From Rhynchopus sp. YZ270_cl-10 (Eukaryota; Euglenozoa; Diplonemea; Diplonemida; Diplonemidae), in the NCBI GenBank assembly GCA_964035575.1, contig OZ037908.1, positions 806,001-870,000 of the forward strand: 64,000 bases of DNA, in the 5' to 3' direction. The notes beneath the pieces are model-generated. The model saw only the letters and a list, made by a program, of their open reading frames with translations. It did no database searches and was not told the origin of the DNA. Made by a program: the position numbers and the translations under genes. The number at the start of each line of letters is the position of its first letter. Position 1 is the first letter of the stretch. Below, piece after piece: positions 53,167 to 63,900 of the stretch.

Positions 53167-54876
53167 TGGCACGCCCGCACCTCAAGCGCAAGCGTGTTGA
53201 GGTGGACACACTTGAACCTGTGACACTGCCCTTGCCTTCAGCGACGCCCTCGTCTCCACACACACAGGCTGTTGTCCTGGTAACAATCCCCTCCCAAAAG
53301 TCCTTATCCCTATTGTAGTTGCAGATGTGAGGCAGTCTTGAGGTAAGACGTCGGTTATTGTTCATGAATTACATCTGAAAGTTTTTAATTGTGAAGTTTT
53401 ATTTCCTTGGTGGGAAGTGCATGGGAAATGGTCAGTATCAGTGGTGAAAGAGTAACATTGCTGTTCTATTGATGAATTATGCTGTTTCCATTGATTCTGC
53501 AATTGAGTGCGAAAGTGCAAAGACGTGTGTGAAGAAACCCAAAAGGGAAAGGGCGGTGTGAGGTGAACGGTATGGCCCAGGAATGGAGCCACATCATCTC
53601 CTCCTCGCCCACGAAGAGTGAACAAAATTATGAAAAATACGATGACGAAAGTACTGGGGCATATGGTCACCGCGGGAAGTGATTCAACCGACACCAACCA
53701 CACCACACCACACACCTTCCCCTCCCATCCCCTCCACCGCATGTACAGTACACCACACGCACTCATAAGGACAGCTGTCCTCGGACAGGTGAGTAGCGAC
53801 ACCCCCCTAACACACTGGAAGCAGAAGCCTCATCCTCAGGCTCTGCGACGGGCCAGTGTCATAACCTTTACACATTGTATGTTCAGTTCTCCCTCTCATT
53901 TGTTTGCCTCACAGGGCAGGGCTTTCTGTTGTGATCGTGCAGCCACCTTCACGTCTGAATTGAAAGCTGTGAAATCTGTGAAGTATTAATTAAAAGCGTT
54001 ATTGTGTGGCAAGAAAGACGTACTCTTGTCAGTTTGCGACCAGTGCAGACCTTCGTTTTGTTTCGGTGTTGTTTTCACGTACCCTTGGGCAACGATGTGG
54101 TATGCGTACTGATGCGGCTATACCTTCTGCAGTACATTGGCTTCAGCCGACATTGAGTTGTGACCGAGTTTAGTTGAAAAACACAAAACCCTGTTTAAAG
54201 TCTGCGTAAAGCATACAGAAAAGAAACATAAATCCGTGGTCATGTCTGCCCCACCCTATTTAACCCCCTCAAAACCCCACTTCAACCCTTGTTGTTTTTG
54301 TAATATTACACTCCATTCGCGCTTTTCTCCCCATCTAATGTATCCCCACCACACACACATTTGCTCCCCGAATTTCAACCACCGTGTGTTTTCCTCGTCG
54401 ATATTGCTGTCGATGTTAATAAAAAGACTGTTTTCCTCCCCTTTTGTTACTTTTTATGCTGAATAATTCACAGATTGACAACGAATCTGTTCAAAGGGGA
54501 AAATAATGAGATTTGTGGTGTGGATGCCGGGTCACTGCAGGGAAAGGCGTTTGGCAAGCGGAATTCCCTCAGGACAGCACGAAAGGAAGATGTTCAGGTA
54601 TTCCTGCGTGGGTGCATTCCTTTCCCAATATCCCAGGGTTACGGCACGCTGCAACGAGCGCACTTCTTCTCCGTAACGTGGAAAGGATGCATTGTCATCC
54701 AGTGTCATAGCCTTTACACAGGAGGAGATGGAGAGTCTGGACGTGGCACATCACAAATATGAGGTGAACAGCAGCAACACCACCACCACCACCCTTCCAG
54801 CAGACCCCTTCTCCCAAGGTCCAAACTTTGTTTGTTTTCCTCTTTCCCCCTACCCCTCTGTGACACGTGTCTAACC
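53167..54876. other. Intergenic of the tandem family
   Basis: Remnant of the basic tail at 53167-53285, then a near copy of 50417-51957 with about 90 bp extra near 53551-53640, including a second small spliced gene candidate and a family S copy at 54118-54179. Confidence 0.55.
53741..53989 (+). CDS. Small spliced gene candidate, second copy
   Basis: Same exons and the same 126-nt intron (53789-53914) as 50777-51025, at an offset of 2,964 bp. A third, partial version lacking exon 1 lies at about 56404-56560. Confidence 0.3.
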   Translation: MYSTPHALIRTAVLGQVSSDTPLTHWKQKPHPQALRRASVITFTHCMFSSPSHLFASQGRAFCCDRAATFTSELKAVKSVKY

Positions 54877-56031
54877 ATGGAGGTACATCATGGGCACCCC
54901 GACACTGTGCGCTCTCTTGTGGATTTGCAGAAAGTGGACGTGAAGCAGACAGATAGGTTGGGCAACACTGCACTGGAAGCAGCGCCGGAGCAGGGCACTG
55001 CGATGAAGGAGGAAATGAAAGCACTGCAGGAAATGATGAAGAGTGTTATGGACCAGCAGAAGGAGATGTTGGAGGCACTGAAGGGGGTGCTGGGGCCGAC
55101 ACAGCACACGGCACCGGTGTCGGAGCAGGCGCAACAAGGCGGCATGGCAGAGCTCCGAGCGGAATGTGCTGAGATGAGGGAGACAGTGAGGCAGTGCAGC
55201 GAGCACAACACGAAGCTGGCAGAGGAGAGTAAGCGGCTTGCGGGGGAGATGGTGAGTCTGAAAAAGGCACATCACAAAGATGAAGTGAACAGCAGCACAC
55301 ACGCCGAAGCTCCTCCAGACGCAACCATCCTCGAGTGCACTGCCCCCATCACCCCAACCACCACCACCACCACCCTTCCAGCAGACCCCTTCTACCAAGG
55401 CCCAAACCACTACCCAGACAACGCCTATCGCCTTCTGTCTCACGGAGTGAGCTACCCAGTGTACGCCGTGGGGACGAAATGGGAGGATTACCCTTCAGAA
55501 GCGAAACAGGTTGCGACAATTGAGTCGGGCACAGTCTGTGTGTTGGAGGCGGTGTTTGGTGATGTGGACAACGAAGACGCGGCGGCTGTGTTGCAGATTG
55601 TTGAGGTGCTGCGTGCACCGGAGGAGGGGGAGGAGGAGTTGTCCGACGCTGATTACATGACCGCGCGGTTGAAGGGAAAGATTGTGATGAAGAGAGTCGG
55701 CGCGAATGGGTTTCTCCACGCAAATTCTTGCCCGCTTTTGGGGACCTGGCAGTACCGCTGCAACGGAACGGAGCGCAGCTACAAAATCCTCTTGACCTCC
55801 CACGGCGAGGTGCAATACGTCGAAGAACTGTCAATCACCCTCAAGCACTACTCCCCACACCAATCCGTCCCTGGAGTTTCCAGTGTTTTTAATCCTCAAT
55901 GGGGAGGAGGGCACAGGAGCAAAGGGTACACCATCTACTTCCACATGAACACTGACGGCAAACTTGAATCCCTATTTGTCTCAAGCCAAAACCCTTCCGG
56001 GTTTCGTGCTGTGGCCACACGCATTGCTTAA
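54877..56031 (+). CDS. Ankyrin-like/coiled-coil/novel-domain protein, copy 4
   Basis: 384 aa, complete. Starts MEVHHGHPDTVRSLVDL like copy 1. In the domain the SLEDMTAR stretch is replaced by YMTAR, as in copy 2. Ends VATRIA with TAA, so no basic tail. Its leader contains a shorter piece of the linker (NTTTTTLPADPF). The stop overlaps an ATG (TAATGG) that opens the next frame. Confidence 0.75.
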   Translation: MEVHHGHPDTVRSLVDLQKVDVKQTDRLGNTALEAAPEQGTAMKEEMKALQEMMKSVMDQQKEMLEALKGVLGPTQHTAPVSEQAQQGGMAELRAECAEMRETVRQCSEHNTKLAEESKRLAGEMVSLKKAHHKDEVNSSTHAEAPPDATILECTAPITPTTTTTTLPADPFYQGPNHYPDNAYRLLSHGVSYPVYAVGTKWEDYPSEAKQVATIESGTVCVLEAVFGDVDNEDAAAVLQIVEVLRAPEEGEEELSDADYMTARLKGKIVMKRVGANGFLHANSCPLLGTWQYRCNGTERSYKILLTSHGEVQYVEELSITLKHYSPHQSVPGVSSVFNPQWGGGHRSKGYTIYFHMNTDGKLESLFVSSQNPSGFRAVATRIA

Positions 56032-57619
56032 TGGGCGAGACGGTCCTTATCTCTTTTTATGGACTTATAGGCTGCGACCGTCGCCCAGTTTTTACGTACC
56101 CGCGCTACACCATGCACATGCTCGAACACTACATGAAACGTGCCAAAATTACGAACTCCGGTCGGGAAAAGACATCCTCCCTGACAACAAACTTGTGGAA
56201 ACCACTGCAGCTGATGCTGCACGATAACGAATATGATAAGGTGACTAAGCACGTGAGGCTTAGGGTCATCTTATAAACTTTTCATTTATTTTCAGATGTG
56301 ATTCAGTCTTGAGGTAACACGTCAGTTATTGTTCATGAATTCCATCAGAAGGTTTTTAATTGTGAAGTTTTCTTTCCTTCGTGGGAAGTGCATGGGAAAT
56401 GGTCACCCCCCCTAACACACTGGAAGCAGAAGCCTCGTCCTCAGGCTCTGCGACGGGCCAGTGTCATAACCTTTACACATTGTATGTTCAGTTCTCCCTC
56501 TCATTTGTTTGCCTCACAGGGCAGGGCTTTCTGTTGTGATCGTGCAGCCACCTTCACGGCCGAAATGGCGTTATTTGCAAGATTGGCCGCAAAGTTTTTT
56601 CAAAGAAAAAAACATCGAGCGAAAAGTCCTAGTAGAATTATAGAACCCAACTTTTATGAGTGCAGCTCTGAGCTGTCTCAAACCGATTTCCCAAACGATT
56701 TACACTGCAATCTAATGACCGTAAAAATGGGCGATTTTTTCCAAAGTGCACCCACTGTAGCCCTTCCCCGCAAGTACATTTCGCACTAACGGTTGCAATT
56801 GAAAACAGATTCCTCCCTCATTTTCTCCCCCCTTTTGGAAAAAAAAAATTGGGCACAGCCCTGGACGGTATTTCAGAAGTCTATACCCTACACCCTCCTT
56901 CACCCCCCGTCTAGCTTCAGCGAACTGCCGCCTTCCACACTCACATCCAGACTCCGTGTCTCCAACCGGACGCCGGTCAGTCGGAGGTGGGCCTCCATCG
57001 ATAGCTACCAGGATCTTGCACTTTTAACTGGCATTTTGATTGATTTTCTTTTCGAACACATCCACCGTTATCCTACAGGGCACAACAATAGAAAAGCAAA
57101 ACAAAGACACACATCACTGACATCCTGTTGATTTTGCGTGTTCCCCGAGCTTCCTCCCTCCCGCAACATCGTTGCAGCAGAAAGTGCAGGGTTTTCGGTG
57201 CCCCCTCAAAGCGCCCTTCCCATGACAGGCTATGGGAATGACAACGACAACAAGGCGGAGGTATGTGGCACAACGCTGATGTTGTCAAACGCTTCTTCGG
57301 AAGTTTCCCTTTCCTTCTTAGATGTTCACCTCGAAATGGATGAAGGGCCACTTGGTTAGGGCCTACCTGGTGCCCTGTGTTGTTTATATTGTGAAAGTTA
57401 CCCCACCTCCCAACAACCAAAAAACCACAGTACGTGAACAACTGGCTTGGAAAGGAAGTGTCGTCCACAGAGCCCACAGTATGCTCCCATTACCTTTTCC
57501 CTCTTTCGTTGATGAGCGAATAACACTTTCTATGTTCCCCCTCTCTTTCACAGGTCGCTATCCCCACTGCGAACGGGAGTAACAGTTGTCCAAGTGGGTC
57601 GGACTCAGCGAAGGCGTGC
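56032..57619. other. Intergenic before the fused USP gene
   Basis: Includes a 240-bp insertion absent after copies 2 and 3 (56057-56295, described separately), a partial small-gene copy (56404-56560), and a possible 60-nt intron with GTATGT at 57261 and CTTCTTAG at 57320. A C/T-rich run ending TTTCACAG at 57553 is a probable acceptor. In frame after it comes VAIPTANGSN, which copy 1 has inside its coding region, so the USP gene may begin in an upstream exon. Confidence 0.5.
56057..56295 (+). other. Insertion holding an exon-like stretch and intron-like cassette
   Basis: Aligning the trailers of copies 2, 3 and 4 shows extra DNA only after copy 4. It encodes TMHMLEHYMKRAKI and PLQLMLHDNEYDK in an open frame ending GATAAG. 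This is followed at once by the family I cassette (GTGACTAAGCACG to TTTTCAG, 56241-56295), after which the shared trailer resumes. It looks like a genomic fragment of a split gene that was inserted here. Confidence 0.45.
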
Positions 57620-60600
57620 ATGGTGAGGAGCGACGACGGCCTTCCTAGCGTGTCTGACGACGACCTGTGCAACATCAGCAACAACGACCAGGAGATTGAC
57701 CTCCCGTACGACACCACCACGTCACCTTCCCCCGCAGTGATGCACCTCGACAACAGCAGCACACACGCCGAAGCTCCTCCAGACGCAACCATCCTCGAGT
57801 GCACTGCCCCCATCACCCCAACCACCACCACCACCACCACCACCCTTCCAGCAGACCCCTTCTACCAAGGCCCAAACCACTACCCAGACAACGCCTATCG
57901 CCTTCTGTCTCACGGAGTGAGCTACCCAGTGTACGCCGTGGGGACCAAATGGGAAGATTACCCTTCAGAAGCGAAACAGGTTGCGACAATTGAGTCGGGC
58001 ACAGTCTGTGTGTTGGAGGCGGTGTTTGGTGATGTGGACAACGAAGACGCGGCGGCTGTGTTGCAGATTGTTGAGGTGCTGCGTGCACCTGAGGAGGGGG
58101 AGGAGGAGTTGTACGACGCTGAGTCGCTGGAGGACATGACTGCGCGGTTGAAGGGAAAGATTGTGATGAAGAGAGTCGGCGCGAATGGGTTTCTCCACGC
58201 AAATTCTTGCCCGCTTTTGGGGACCTGGCAGTACCGCTGCAACGGAGCGTACCGCAGCTACAAAATCCTCGCCACCTCCCGCGGCGAAGTGCAATACGTC
58301 GAAGAAACCTCCATCATCCTCAAGCACTACTCCCCACACCAATCCGTCCCTGGCGTTGCCAGCACTTTCATTGCCCAATGGGGAGGAGGCCACAGCATTA
58401 AGCGGGGGAACAGCATCTACTTCCACATGAACACCGAAGGCAAACTCGAATCCCTATTTGTCTCAAACCAAAACACTGCTGGGTACCCTGCTGTGGCGAC
58501 ACGCATTGCTCTTGCCTCTGCCACCGTTGTACCAGAAATCCATGGAGAAGGCATATCCTCGCGGCCTGGAGTATGCGGGCTGCGCAACGTCGGGAACACA
58601 TGCTTCATGAACTCTGCATTGCAATGCACGGCAGCCTGCAAAGAATTGGCAGGATACTTTGCCACCGGAGAATATAAACGACACCTCAACCGCAAAAACC
58701 CTGTTGGCGCCAAAGGTGAGCTTGCAGACGTCTACGCTGCCCTCATGAAGGCGATGCAATCTGCAAAATACAGCTGCGTCAACCCGCATCCCCTAAAGAA
58801 GGTGATTGATCAGTACCAACCACGCTTTTCTGGGTACCAACAACACGATTCGCAGGAATTCTTATCGTACCTTTTGGACGGTCTTCATGAGGACACAAAC
58901 AAAGTCCAATCAAAACCGTATTTCGAAGAGTCTGAGGAAGAGGCGAAGCTGCCGGAGGTGGAGAAGGAGAAGCTTGCGTGGTCGCGTCACCGTGCCCGGA
59001 ACGACTCCTTCGTGGCGGATTTGTTCCAGGGACAGTTGAAGTCGATACTTCGTTGCAACATCTGTGAGTTTCAAGGCACCAAATACGAATCGATGACCTC
59101 AATTTCTCTCCCAGTACAGCTCGATTCGGTGGTGTTCCGGATGTACAACATCGTATTCAGCCCTGCAGACACAGCGCAACCAATGCAAAAATTTCAGTTC
59201 AAACACCGTGTAACAGAAGACATCTCGCAGGCAATAAAATACTTTGTTCAAGAAAAATGCCCTGAAATAACGAACACCGAATGCCTCCTGGTTCAGGACA
59301 GCAAAGCGGCCACCGCCACTGCCTCTGCCACCGAGGAATCTTACCATGTGTTCGAAACGGCGTTTGAAAACCCGGCATTTCTCAATGCGGAAAGCCCTAC
59401 AGAGCAGAGCGCGGAGAACGCAGACCGCAAACGGCGGTGCATCGACGCAACCGATCCGATCACGCAGCTCAAGGCGCTGACCCTGCACACCCCGAGCGCG
59501 GTGCCGTTCTTCCCGTTGTTCTTCTCCGTGACCTCGGAGGGACGTCCCCCGCAGTCTCATGTAATGACGTCTCGCACCTACTACCCGCACGCCACCCGGC
59601 TGCTCCACGCCATCCTCATCCCCCTCACCGCAACGCGACGCGAGGTGCACGACGCCATCGCCCGCGTTCTCGACACCCCCGCGCAGTGCTCCTTCTCGTA
59701 TCTCAGGAAGACCGGGGTGATGGAGAAGATAGGGCCCGAGGAGGAGGGCTTCTTCCTGGACCAAGACCAACGCAGGTTTTTGCAATCCAAATTCGACCAG
59801 GCGTTGACCGAAGAAAGGGAAAAGCTTGCGGGCCGCGTGAAGGAAGAGGTTGAACGTATTGTACGGAAGAGAAAGAGTGAAGAAGAAAAGGCGCTTGCAT
59901 CAGGTGCATTATCTCCGGTATCAAACACATCTACAAGCAGCTCCTCTTCAGCAATAAATGTGCAGGCATTACGGCCAAAACCGCGGTTGAAAACGTATTT
60001 GACGCATCTCTGGTTTAATGTAGTTGTCTCTGAGACTGTCCAAATCGTTGAACCGGAGGAGCCAGAGGAACAAACCTTCGAAGAAGCTGTTCGGATCCCG
60101 CGGACCACCACGCAGCCTATCACCCCAACGCTTGCTTCCCGCGACTGCATCATCCCAGATGGAGAAGCTCTCCTCGCCGAGGAGTTAGAAAAATGGAGAA
60201 AAGACGCCTCTCGCACTACCCGGACCATTGAAGAATGCCTTGCCACCTATACTGCGAGGGAGCAACTGGATGAGGCCAACCTCTGGTACTGCCCGAAATG
60301 TCAGGAGCTCGTCAGGGCCTACAAAAATATGTTAATTTACAGACCCCCGAAGAACTTGGTTGTCCACTTTAACCGCTTTTCGTTCAACGCATCGGGTATG
60401 GGGGGTCACTACTTTTCAGGGGTTCGGAAGAAAGTGGATACCCCAATCTCTTATGGCGAGCTCTTTGACCTCCAACCTTCGATCGACCCCTTATCGCCGT
60501 ACTATTCTCCAGACCCAGTTACCTACAGGCTCTACGCGATAAGCTGCCATATGGGCTCCGCCGCAGGAGGGCATTACACAGCCTACGCAAAGATCGGGGG

Positions 60601-60781
60601 CATGTGGACCTACTGCAACGACTCGATGGCAACCCCAGGGAAGTTTGGAGATGCAGGAGGGTCTTCAGCCTACCTGCTCTTCTACGAGCGGGTTGAAGAA
60701 GGGGAGGGGGAAGAAGAGGAGGGGAAGGAGGAGAAGAAGAACGGAGGGACCGAAGGGGTAAATGAGGAGCCCCTTAGCTGA
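57620..60781 (+). CDS. Novel domain fused to USP ubiquitin-specific protease, copy 5
   Basis: 1,053 aa in one exon. Residues about 46-95 are the family Thr/Pro linker and about 100-305 the novel domain (YPVYAVGTKWEDYP), here without ankyrin-like and coiled-coil parts. From about 317 to 1025 it is a USP (peptidase C19) that removes ubiquitin from substrates. The Cys box is GLRNVGNTCFMNS, with nucleophile Cys328 and oxyanion Asn323. It also has YQQHDSQEFLSYLLDGLHED, and a zinc finger with C479/C482 and C891/C894 (CNIC, CPKC). The His box is GGHYTAYAK with His985, then YCNDS with Asn1000/Asp1001. All catalytic parts are present, so it should be active. A long insert (about 560-890) between the finger halves recalls the USP4/USP15/yeast Ubp12 group. 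The C-terminus is acidic. ATG 57620 is the first in frame after a likely acceptor at 57553; an earlier start in another exon is possible. Confidence 0.85.
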   Translation: MVRSDDGLPSVSDDDLCNISNNDQEIDLPYDTTTSPSPAVMHLDNSSTHAEAPPDATILECTAPITPTTTTTTTTLPADPFYQGPNHYPDNAYRLLSHGVSYPVYAVGTKWEDYPSEAKQVATIESGTVCVLEAVFGDVDNEDAAAVLQIVEVLRAPEEGEEELYDAESLEDMTARLKGKIVMKRVGANGFLHANSCPLLGTWQYRCNGAYRSYKILATSRGEVQYVEETSIILKHYSPHQSVPGVASTFIAQWGGGHSIKRGNSIYFHMNTEGKLESLFVSNQNTAGYPAVATRIALASATVVPEIHGEGISSRPGVCGLRNVGNTCFMNSALQCTAACKELAGYFATGEYKRHLNRKNPVGAKGELADVYAALMKAMQSAKYSCVNPHPLKKVIDQYQPRFSGYQQHDSQEFLSYLLDGLHEDTNKVQSKPYFEESEEEAKLPEVEKEKLAWSRHRARNDSFVADLFQGQLKSILRCNICEFQGTKYESMTSISLPVQLDSVVFRMYNIVFSPADTAQPMQKFQFKHRVTEDISQAIKYFVQEKCPEITNTECLLVQDSKAATATASATEESYHVFETAFENPAFLNAESPTEQSAENADRKRRCIDATDPITQLKALTLHTPSAVPFFPLFFSVTSEGRPPQSHVMTSRTYYPHATRLLHAILIPLTATRREVHDAIARVLDTPAQCSFSYLRKTGVMEKIGPEEEGFFLDQDQRRFLQSKFDQALTEEREKLAGRVKEEVERIVRKRKSEEEKALASGALSPVSNTSTSSSSSAINVQALRPKPRLKTYLTHLWFNVVVSETVQIVEPEEPEEQTFEEAVRIPRTTTQPITPTLASRDCIIPDGEALLAEELEKWRKDASRTTRTIEECLATYTAREQLDEANLWYCPKCQELVRAYKNMLIYRPPKNLVVHFNRFSFNASGMGGHYFSGVRKKVDTPISYGELFDLQPSIDPLSPYYSPDPVTYRLYAISCHMGSAAGGHYTAYAKIGGMWTYCNDSMATPGKFGDAGGSSAYLLFYERVEEGEGEEEEGKEEKKNGGTEGVNEEPLS

Positions 60782-60809
60782 GGGGGGGAGGAGGAGGGGG
60801 GGCAGTGAT

Positions 60810-60957
60810 CTAAAATACGTACTGCTACGTATTAATACGTATTCGTATTAATACGTATACGTGGGGAGAATAAGCCACGTATTTACGTATTACGTATTTT
60901 CGTATTAATACGTCACGTATTAATACGTATTAATACGTATTTTTCCACGTATTTTAG
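60810..60957. mobile_element. TACGTATTAA palindromic MITE
   Basis: 148 bp beginning CTAAAATACGT and ending ACGTATTTTAG. The interior is almost wholly built of TACGTATTAATACGTA palindromic units with a central GTGGGGAGAATAAGCCAC hairpin. It lies 29 bp after the USP stop codon, so it is within the 3' UTR if the transcript extends to the AATAAA at about 61160. Confidence 0.65.
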
Positions 60958-63900
60958 AACACTGGGAGGGGGGTGGGTGAGAGAGTGAGAGGGGGAGAAG
61001 GGGAGAGAGTCGGGGGGAAGAGGAGGTTAAAACTCAATAGGGAGTGGAGGGGTTGGTTTATAGGATGCTAGCCCCTGAAAAAGAAGGAAAGAAAGAGAGA
61101 GAGAGAGAGAGAAAAAAAAAAGTTATAAACAAAAAAGCTCGATATATCGAGGGAAAGGGGAAATAAAGTGTATTGGGTAAGGCATGAAAGTGGTATCCTT
61201 TTTTTTTTTTTTTTTTGGCAGTTCTCTCACATTTTTTGTTGTTTTTTTATACCAAGCATTTGGAGGGTGTGGTGATGATTTAGTTTGTTCTAGGGGGGGG
61301 GGGGGGGTGTAAACTGTATTTATTTTATTTTATTTTTGGAGAGAAAAATTAGAAAATTCGTATCTTGTGTGTGTGGGCCTGCGCACCTTCGTTTTTCTAG
61401 GCGTTCTCTTTATTGTAGATGTCTGCGCCGTTCAAAAGCGATCCTCTTTGAAATATGATGGTGGCGTTTTTTTTTCTTTGCTTCAAAAATAAACAAGGCG
61501 AACCTCAGCAACGTGAAGCTTGTTCGGCTGGCCAGGGTTTTTTCACTTTCCTCCGTGAATGTTGGTCGTGCTTAGGTTCATCTTGACTAAAACATTTTTT
61601 TTTTCTTCCTTCCGGATAGTGGAAAACGATTGTCTGAATTGGACTCAAACCAAAAGAGAAGAAGACATTCTTCGGAGTGATTCTAAGAAAAAGAAGAAGA
61701 AAAAATGTGTATCTTTGAAATTCATTAGCCTTTGGGCGACTTTGTTTGTACAGAACCCGTCCTCGGACAGGGTGATTGTCGAAAACTACAAAAAAAAAAA
61801 ACCCCCCCTGACCCTAAAACTTTGAAGATGCAACTTTTGTGTACAAAACAGCACTTTGAATGCAAATCAACAAATAAAAGCTACTTTCTAGGGTTGAGGA
61901 TGGCCTCCGTCCATACCGATTAAGTACAAAACCTTCGGGGCGACATTGTGTACAGATCCTACCTCGGTAGGTGATTGTCGATACAACAAAAAAAAAATTG
62001 AAATTTCCCTACCCACAAACCCCCCAGTCTCTCGAATTGAGCGCACCTTTGTCACATCTTAGAAGGTGTACCAAATCTCAACCCTTCAAAAAAAAAACAC
62101 AATACAAAATCCTCCTAGCCTTTTGATGATTTAGTACAACCCTATAAAAGCTAATGTGTCCTGAAATATTTCACGTGTGTGTGGAAAGCGTCAACGCATC
62201 AAACAACAAGAAGAGGGGGTGAGGGAACGACAACGCGACACTTTGTTGTTGTTTTTCCCGTTGTGTATGATGGGGGGGTGTGAGGTGTTTTTGTTTGATT
62301 CTGTCGTATTGCGCTTTCATTTTTGTGTCTGTCATCGGATGTCATGTAGCTGGTTGTGTACGAATACCTCTCTGGGGATTCAAGAACCACAGAGAAATCA
62401 GATGCCTGCGTCCCAACCATACTGTGCGGCGGTATTGCATTATCACCCTTTTTTTATTCTTCAATTTTTTTGTTTTGTATTGTGTATTTTACATTTACCG
62501 TTTCAATCAAGGAACCCTTCCAACTAGCAACACAAAAAGGGCGGCACTTCTTCGCCTTCTCAGGATTGATTTTTTTTTTGTGTGTGTTTTTTTTCGGGGG
62601 TACGTATTTTTGCCCCTTTCGACTGAGCACTGAGAGGCTTGAGTTCATCCTGCCAAACTTTTTTCTATTTTTTTTTTGCCAAGAGGTTTCCTCTTCACAG
62701 GCCAAGGTAGTCAGTGGGAGAGTAGTGCAATGATGAAAATAACATGCGGAATATTTATTTCACACTTTACGCATAAACAAAACATGTGGTGCAAGCCCAC
62801 CATGCGATGGTGTGGTGTGCTCACGATGTGGTGAGATCCCAGAGGTACGACGCACAAATCATATCGTTCTCCTCTGTTTGTGGCAACTTATCCAAAAATA
62901 AACAGAGCACAAAACACTTTCAAAACAAACTGAGGCATTTTCAAACCTCCCTTGTTTGTGGTGGGAGGTCGGGGTTTTTAAAAGTTGGTACGGCGATTGA
63001 TGAGTTACATTCTACCAACTTATGTCCTATGTTATTTTTTTTCATATTCCTACGAAGCTTGTTTTAAAGGATAAATAGTATTACCGGGTACAGTCGCCAA
63101 ATCATCCCTCAAACAAGAGGATTGCAATCAACGAAACAACTTTACCTATCACGTCACAGTATTTTTTTTTTTCCCGCCCGAATTTTGCGCAAACAAAAAA
63201 TATAGTGGAGTTCATCCTCGGGTGTGTCTACACTAATACAACCAAGTTTTCAAAAAATAAAAACGGAACGCCCGATATTCAAAATAAATTTTAGGTGAAA
63301 GCTAGCTTATCTCACCGAACCTTTTTTTTTAGCTGACTCAAGCACTGTGAGGCTTAGGTTCATCTTATCTTATTTTTTTTGTTTCTTCTTTTTCCCTTCG
63401 AGAACCGGTTCCCTCTTGCGGTCCACCCCGGGTGTATGGTGAAGGCGTTTTTGCACTTTTCCAACCTCTCTGTATTTTCTATATCTGGCGTAATGTATCT
63501 CTGTATCACCAATCAGATCTCTGATGCCACAAATTGACGGTGATAATACGCAAAAAAACATAAATAAATTTGTATCTGAGTATGACGAAGTGGACCCCCC
63601 AAAGTAGGAGATTTTTGGGACCATTTTGCTTATACATTCGCTCTTCTTTTGCAATGGTTTGGCCTCTTTTTATTTCTTTCTTTGTTTTGTGCTTTCATCC
63701 AGGAGTGGGTCAGTCGGAGGTTGCCTGCATCAATTCACTTTTATTGCTTTTTCTCTTTTTTTTTATTGGAAGAATGTTGGGGGGAACACTTTTATTGGGT
63801 TGTATTTTACATCTTTTGGCATTACATGCTTTTCATGAGCATGGAACGGGGTGGGAGGAGGGGAGAGGGGGAGGGGGAGGGGGGGGGGGGGGGGGGAGGT

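Noticed and set aside
57322-57582. An upstream exon of the USP gene ending at the GTATGC near 57478
   Set aside because: Joining at that donor puts the USP part out of frame; the true first exon, if any, was not found.
63855-63898. Poly-G tract as a G-quadruplex regulatory site
   Set aside because: Several G and C runs of this kind occur in simple-sequence context here; nothing ties this one to a gene.
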